64,000 nucleotides of DNA from Falsigemmobacter intermedius (GTDB taxonomy: Bacteria > Pseudomonadota > Alphaproteobacteria > Rhodobacterales > Rhodobacteraceae): assembly GCF_004054105.1 (NCBI RefSeq), contig NZ_SBLC01000006.1, positions 62,001 to 126,000 on the forward strand, in the 5' to 3' direction. Each line of letters begins with the position of its first letter. Position 1 is the stretch's first letter. Below are positions 59,692-64,000 of the stretch, one piece after another. A program made the translations under genes and the position numbers. Under the pieces are notes generated by a model. It was not told the origin of the DNA. It saw only the letters and a list, made by a program, of their open reading frames with translations, and ran no database searches.

Positions 59692-61074
59692 TTACATCAA
59701 CTTCCGCCGGCGTGTCACGCGGATATCAAGATCCGTGATCTTCTTGCGAAGGGTATTGCGGTTGATCCCCAGGAGATCCGCGCAGCGCGCCTGGTTGCCA
59801 CCGGTCGCATCCAGCGCGATTTCGAGCAGCGGCGCCTCAATTTCGCGCAGAATACGCTGATAAACGCCGGGAGGGGGCAGGGCACCGCCGTGCAGATCAA
59901 AATAGCGCTGCAGGTGCCGTGCAACTGAGGCAGAGAGCTTTTCGCCCTCCGGACCACCCCGGGCCGGCTCGGCGGCAGGCTGATTGCCCAGCACCAGCTC
60001 CACATCGGCGCGGCTGATATCGTCGCCCGAAGCGGTGACCGACAGACGCCGGATGGTGTTTTCCAGCTGGCGGACGTTTCCGGGCCAGGAATAGGCGCGC
60101 ATCAGCTCTTTGGCTTCCGGAGAAAGATTGCGCGGCGGCGCGCCATCACGGCTGGCGCGGCCAAGGAAATGCTCGGCCAGCAGCAGGATGTCTTCGACCC
60201 GCTCCCGCAGCGGCGGGACCGGAATGGTGACACCACCGAGACGGTAGTAAAGCGCCTGGCGGAACTGGCCATCCTCAATGCGGCGGGTCAGATCGACCTG
60301 GCTCGTGGCCATCAGGCGCGGCGCGCTTTCGCCAAAGCCGTCGATCATCCGCACGAGGCTGGCCTGAGTTTCCTCATCGTAATCGGCCACCTCATCGAGC
60401 ACCAGGGTGCCCGAACGCGCCCGGGTTTTCAGCGAGGCGATGCCCTCAGGCGTGGCCAGATCAGCGGCCTGGGCGACCACGAAAGGCTGCTCGCGGCGAT
60501 CTGAGAAATCATGGATCGCTTTGGCGATCAGCGATTTGCCGGTGCCGCTTTCGCCGGTGATCAGAACCGGCAGATCGGTGTTCATCACCCGCGCCACCAG
60601 ACGGTAAAGGCTTTGCATCGCCGTGGTGCGGCCCACCAGCGGCAGATCGTCAACGACTTCGCGCGGCGGCTGGGTGATCGAGGTGACAACGGGGCGCGAA
60701 GCAGGCTTGCGCCGCGTCTCCAGCGCTTTGGCGGCGCGTTTCATCAGATCCGGCAGATCGAAGGGCTTGGGCAGATAATCCCAGGCATCGGCCTCGGTGG
60801 CCTGAATCGCCGTCATAATGGTGTTTTGCGCCGAGATCACGATCACCGGAAGCTCGGGGCGCAGTTGTGAGATGCGCGGCAGCTGCTCAATGCCGTTGCC
60901 GTCGGGCATGATGACATCGGTGATCACCAGATCGCCTTTGCCCTCCTCCACCCAGCGCTGCAGCGTCATCAGCGAGGATGTGGCATGCACCTTGCAGCCC
61001 GCGCGCGTCAGCGCCTGGGTCAGAACCGTGCGGATCGTGCGGTCGTCATCAGCGACCAGAACCGTGCCATCCAT
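59692..61074 (-). CDS. ntrC: Nitrogen regulator NtrC (sigma-54-loop-less type)
   Basis: Global nitrogen-limitation activator. The 460-residue protein has a receiver with Asp53 ([11 protein letters not shown]). Its AAA+ domain has Walker [12 protein letters not shown] and LVLDEVADY, but the segment between lacks ELFGHEKGAFTGA and is shortened. A C-terminal Fis domain follows ([19 protein letters not shown]). Rhodobacter capsulatus NtrC is known to lack this loop and activate the housekeeping polymerase, and this protein has the same architecture. The start shares one base with the ntrB stop (TGATG). Confidence 0.96.
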   Translation of the reverse strand: MDGTVLVADDDRTIRTVLTQALTRAGCKVHATSSLMTLQRWVEEGKGDLVITDVIMPDGNGIEQLPRISQLRPELPVIVISAQNTIMTAIQATEADAWDYLPKPFDLPDLMKRAAKALETRRKPASRPVVTSITQPPREVVDDLPLVGRTTAMQSLYRLVARVMNTDLPVLITGESGTGKSLIAKAIHDFSDRREQPFVVAQAADLATPEGIASLKTRARSGTLVLDEVADYDEETQASLVRMIDGFGESAPRLMATSQVDLTRRIEDGQFRQALYYRLGGVTIPVPPLRERVEDILLLAEHFLGRASRDGAPPRNLSPEAKELMRAYSWPGNVRQLENTIRRLSVTASGDDISRADVELVLGNQPAAEPARGGPEGEKLSASVARHLQRYFDLHGGALPPPGVYQRILREIEAPLLEIALDATGGNQARCADLLGINRNTLRKKITDLDIRVTRRRKLM

Positions 61075-62153
61075 CAGCTTTTCCTTTCAGCTTTGGGCAC
61101 CATCGGCAGCGAGATGCGAAAGACGGTGCGGCCAGGCACCGAATCTACCGCAATCCAGCCGTCGTGGTCTGAGATAATTTTGGACACCAGCGCGAGGCCC
61201 AGCCCCGTGCCATTGGTTCGCCCTGAAATGAAGGGCTCAAACACATTGGCCAGCATATCCGGCGCGATGCCGGGGCCGTCATCGATCACCTCGATGTTCA
61301 GCGGCAGCGCGCGAGATGTCCCGTCGGGACGGCGCAGCCGCAGGCCATGATCGTAAAAACTGCGCAGCCGGATCGTGCCGCCACCAGGGCCGGCCGCTTC
61401 GGTTGCGTTTTTCAGAAGGTTCAGGAAAACCTGCAAAAGCTGATCGGGGTCGACCAGAGCCGCAGGAAGCGAAGGGTCAAAGTCCTCAACGAAGGTCATA
61501 TGCGAGGCATAGCCCACCATGGCCGAGCGCCGTGCCCGGTCGAGCACATCATGGAGATTGACCGGGGTGAACTCCGGCGGACGGGTATTGCCGAACTGCT
61601 CCACCTGCTCGAGCAGTTTGACGATGCGGCGGGTCTCTTCGACAATCAGCTCGGTGAGTTCCTGATCCTCGGGCGAGAGGCCCATCGACAAAAGCTGTGC
61701 CGCGCCCGAGATGCCTGCAAGCGGGTTTTTGATCTCATGGGCCAGCATCTCCGCCATGCCGATCGCGGATTTTGCCGCCGAGCGCGAACCGGTGCCGCGC
61801 CCGAGGCGATCGGCCAGCTCACGCGGCGAGATCATCACCAGAAGGGTCTCGGGCGCATCCTGGACCGGGGCCACATGCAGCGTGCACTGCACGGGCGGGC
61901 GGTCGCCCGAGGTGACATCGACGTCATTGATAAAAAGCGCCGATTGATTTTTGCGCACCCGCGCCAGCCCCTCATCGAGCGGCGCATCGATTGACAGGAT
62001 GTCGAGCAGCGGCTGACCCTTCAGCGCGCGCAGCGACATATTCATGAACAGTTCCGCCGCCGGATTTACTTCGCGAATAGTATTGTCAGGCTCGATCAGC
62101 AGAGCCGGAACCGGGAGCGAAGCCCAGATGATGCCGGGGGCGGGCAGGGTCAT
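61074..62153 (-). CDS. ntrB: Nitrogen sensor kinase NtrB
   Basis: Cytosolic PII-responsive kinase/phosphatase for NtrC. The 359-residue protein has an N-terminal PAS domain (about 10-120), HisKA with [21 protein letters not shown], and HATPase motifs [20 protein letters not shown] and [11 protein letters not shown]. No membrane segment is present. It is coupled by ATGA to dusB and by TGATG to ntrC. Confidence 0.96.
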   Translation of the reverse strand: MTLPAPGIIWASLPVPALLIEPDNTIREVNPAAELFMNMSLRALKGQPLLDILSIDAPLDEGLARVRKNQSALFINDVDVTSGDRPPVQCTLHVAPVQDAPETLLVMISPRELADRLGRGTGSRSAAKSAIGMAEMLAHEIKNPLAGISGAAQLLSMGLSPEDQELTELIVEETRRIVKLLEQVEQFGNTRPPEFTPVNLHDVLDRARRSAMVGYASHMTFVEDFDPSLPAALVDPDQLLQVFLNLLKNATEAAGPGGGTIRLRSFYDHGLRLRRPDGTSRALPLNIEVIDDGPGIAPDMLANVFEPFISGRTNGTGLGLALVSKIISDHDGWIAVDSVPGRTVFRISLPMVPKAERKS

Positions 62154-63160
62154 GCAGCGTATCTTTCGGGGGCAGGGTGCGGCGCATCGCGCAGGGCCGA
62201 CACCAGGGTGGAAATAACGGCAGAAGGCTCATTGAGCGTCAGAGCCTTTGCGCGCAGCACAGGATCTGCCCCGGCGGCGTCGAGATACCAGCCGAGATGC
62301 TTGCGCGCGACTTTCAGCGCCAGCTCAGTGCCATAAAAGCTCAGCATGGCCTCATAATGAGTCACCACCAGATCCGCGAGCGCCGCGCCGGTCGGGATCT
62401 GCGGGGCAGGTGCGCCAAAAAGCTCATGGGCAATCTCCGCCAGCACCCAGGGGCGTCCCTGAGCGCCGCGCCCGACCATGACGCCATCCGCGCGCGACAG
62501 GCGCAGCGCCTCGGCCGCCTTTGCCGGAGAGGTGATGTCACCATTGGCAATCACCGGCAGCGAGACGGCCTCTTTCACCCGCGCAATTGCCGCCCAATCG
62601 GCCTTACCTTTGTAAAACTGGCAGCGGGTGCGGCCATGGATCACCACCATCTGTACACCGGCGACTTCGGCACGACGGGCAATCTCCGCCGCGTTATGGC
62701 TCTCGTCATCCCAGCCGAGCCGCATTTTCAGCGTCACCGGAACCGAGACGGCTTTGATCACCGCTTCAATCAGCGAAATGGCGTGGTCGGGTTCGCGCAT
62801 CAGCGCCGAGCCGCAGGCTCCGTTGCCGCCCGCCGCCGTCACCCGCTTGGCGGGGCAGCCCATGTTGAAATCAATGATCTTCGCGCCCTGGCCTTCGCAG
62901 TATTTCGCAGCCTCTGCCAGCCAGTGTGCCTCACGCCCCGCCAGCTGCACCGAAGTGGCCGCTTCGCCAAAGCCAAGTTCCGCCTTGGCGCGGGCCAGGG
63001 GACGGCCCTGGACCACGTCCTGGCTCGCGATCATTTCCGAGACGACCAGACCCGCCCCAAAACCCGAAACCACCCGCCGGAACGGCAAATCCGTGATCCC
63101 CGCAAGCGGTGCGAGGAAGACCGGCGGGTCGAGCGGAAGGTCTGCCAGAGAAAGGGTCAA
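62150..63160 (-). CDS. dusB: tRNA-dihydrouridine synthase (NifR3/DusB)
   Basis: An FMN enzyme that reduces uridines in tRNA; historically nifR3 in Rhodobacter, first gene of the ntrBC operon. The protein has PVFLAPLAGITDLPFRR, the active-site cysteine in FNMGCPAKRVTAAGGNGACGSAL, VTLKMRLGW, IHGRTRCQFYKG and VIANGDITS. TTG 63160 is preferred: AAGGA lies eight bases upstream and the family N-terminus starts there. ATG 63217 would add 19 residues but has no ribosome site. Confidence 0.93.
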   Translation of the reverse strand: MTLSLADLPLDPPVFLAPLAGITDLPFRRVVSGFGAGLVVSEMIASQDVVQGRPLARAKAELGFGEAATSVQLAGREAHWLAEAAKYCEGQGAKIIDFNMGCPAKRVTAAGGNGACGSALMREPDHAISLIEAVIKAVSVPVTLKMRLGWDDESHNAAEIARRAEVAGVQMVVIHGRTRCQFYKGKADWAAIARVKEAVSLPVIANGDITSPAKAAEALRLSRADGVMVGRGAQGRPWVLAEIAHELFGAPAPQIPTGAALADLVVTHYEAMLSFYGTELALKVARKHLGWYLDAAGADPVLRAKALTLNEPSAVISTLVSALRDAPHPAPERYAA

Positions 63161-63402
63161 CTGCCTGATCCTTGTGCGAATGGGTTGTGGGTATGCAGGC
63201 ACGACCGGGTCGTCCATGCGGAGCGGGGGGATTTTTCATGCTTTACAGGCAAGTGCCTGCAGATTTGGCGCAAAAAGCGGGCAAATGCACGAAAAATGAG
63301 CGACGCGCGAAAATTCGGCTGCGCTCTGCCAGCCGCCTGAGGTGGACAGGGCGCGAGCGAGAGCATAGCACAGGCGCAAAGCCGCAGGACAGGAGCGCGA
63401 GG
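63161..63402. promoter_or_regulatory. Divergent dusB-ntr / ispD regulatory region
   Basis: This gap must contain the promoter of the five-gene ntr operon and that of ispD. A small inverted repeat CAGGCA (63246-63251) with TGCCTG (63254-63259) is visible. I see no convincing -12/-24 or -35/-10 pair. Confidence 0.3.
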
Positions 63403-64000
63403 ATGCGTGAGGCCGCCATTATTGTCGCAGCCGGACGGGGCAGCCGCATGGGCGGCGGTGTGCCAAAGCAATGGCGCGCTCTGGCGGGACGTCCGGTCCT
63501 GGCCCATGCGGTCGACGCTCTGAGAGCAGCAGGTCTGACCAGGATCGTGCTGGTGCTGCACCCCGAAGATCTGAACCGCAGCGATATTCCCGGCGGCTGC
63601 ACCCTGGTGGCCACCACCGGACCTGACCGCGCCGATTCGGTTCAGGCCGGTCTGAAAGCGCTGGAGGCAGAGGCTCCCGAGCATGTCTATATCCATGACG
63701 GTGCACGACCTTTCCCCGGTGCCGGGATGATCGCAAGGCTGCGGCAGGCTTTGCAAAGCCACGCCGGAGCGGCCCCGGCGCTTGCGGTGACCGACAGCCT
63801 CTGGCGCGGGGACGGCGGCCTGGTCAGCGGAACGCAGAGCCGCGAGGGCCTTTACCGCGCGCAGACCCCCCAGGCCTTTCACTATCGCGCAATCTCTGCC
63901 GCCCATGCCGCCCATCCGGGCGGTGCGACCGATGATGTGCAGGTGGCCCGGGATGCAGGTCTTGCCATTGCGATCGTGGATGGGGATGAAGATAATCTGA
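63403..64000 (+). CDS. ispD: 2-C-methyl-D-erythritol 4-phosphate cytidylyltransferase (start; probably IspDF fusion)
   Basis: First committed CTP-dependent step after MEP in isoprenoid synthesis. The frame runs open to the window edge (199 codons). The N-terminus carries the nucleotidyltransferase motif AAGRGSRMGGGVPKQW. Further on are YIHDGARPF and AQTPQAFHY with conserved Arg/Gln contacts, and ATDDVQV. AGGAGCGCGAGG precedes the ATG. In alphaproteobacteria this domain is usually fused to IspF, which would lie beyond the window. Confidence 0.93.
   Translation, partial: MREAAIIVAAGRGSRMGGGVPKQWRALAGRPVLAHAVDALRAAGLTRIVLVLHPEDLNRSDIPGGCTLVATTGPDRADSVQAGLKALEAEAPEHVYIHDGARPFPGAGMIARLRQALQSHAGAAPALAVTDSLWRGDGGLVSGTQSREGLYRAQTPQAFHYRAISAAHAAHPGGATDDVQVARDAGLAIAIVDGDEDNL

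Overview
The window is a GC-rich, densely packed chromosomal segment carrying almost only conserved housekeeping genes. The gene content and order point to an alphaproteobacterium of the Rhodobacteraceae (Rhodobacter/Paracoccus/Gemmobacter type). The main pointers are a short HisG with a separate HisZ, an mdh-sucCD-sucAB-MAPEG-lpd TCA cluster, xdhABC, a nifR3(dusB)-ntrBC-ntrYX nitrogen cluster whose NtrC lacks the GAFTGA loop, and a recurring intergenic element containing GAGTATTT and AAAGCCAAAG. I assign the organism from memory of these families, not from a search. I saw no insertion sequence, prophage, CRISPR array, tRNA or rRNA.

Layout. 0-5.7 kb: end of hisZ, hisG, argC and ccmE, then a strong terminator, a UbiH/COQ6-type monooxygenase, and leftward rpe, a universal stress protein and dtd. 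5.7-15.5 kb: a leftward TCA block, read upstream to downstream as mdh, sucC, sucD, sucA, sucB, a MAPEG-family membrane protein and lpdA. Its regulatory DNA holds two identical 10-bp palindromes exactly 21 bp apart. 15.8-25.1 kb: a leftward seven-gene purine block, xdhA-xdhB-xdhC followed by a BMP-type ABC importer (ATPase, two permeases, periplasmic binding protein). xdhC runs 125 bp into the ATPase gene. 25.3-32.2 kb: an SRPBCC gene with a disrupted start, dnaE with a translationally close FAD oxidoreductase, a GH25 lipoprotein, and map.

32.2-40 kb: leftward cytochrome c-trkA-trkH and hfq-hflX (linked by 4-bp overlaps within each group), hpt, a COQ10/RatA-like protein facing rnd, and a 56-aa orphan. 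40.5-50.1 kb: purM-purN, a Ppx/GppA phosphatase with rlmE, purB, marC, an ABC-F protein, a secreted DUF6636-like protein, ndk and a TfoX C-terminal-domain protein. 50.2-64 kb: a Q-rich micro-protein, a TSUP permease, ligA-recG, the leftward dusB-ntrB-ntrC-ntrY-ntrX operon, and the start of ispD(F).

Together the genes cover histidine and arginine biosynthesis, the lower TCA cycle, purine synthesis, salvage and catabolism, potassium uptake, DNA replication and repair, RNA regulation and nitrogen control. No obviously new multi-gene system is present. The items most worth a second look are regulatory or structural: the twin palindromes before sucC, the four-copy 3'-end element, the xdhC/ATPase overlap, the one-base start disruption in the SRPBCC gene, the GAFTGA-less NtrC and NtrX, and an orphan terminator before ndk. 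Promoter calls rest on eye-matched -35/-10 boxes and are weak.
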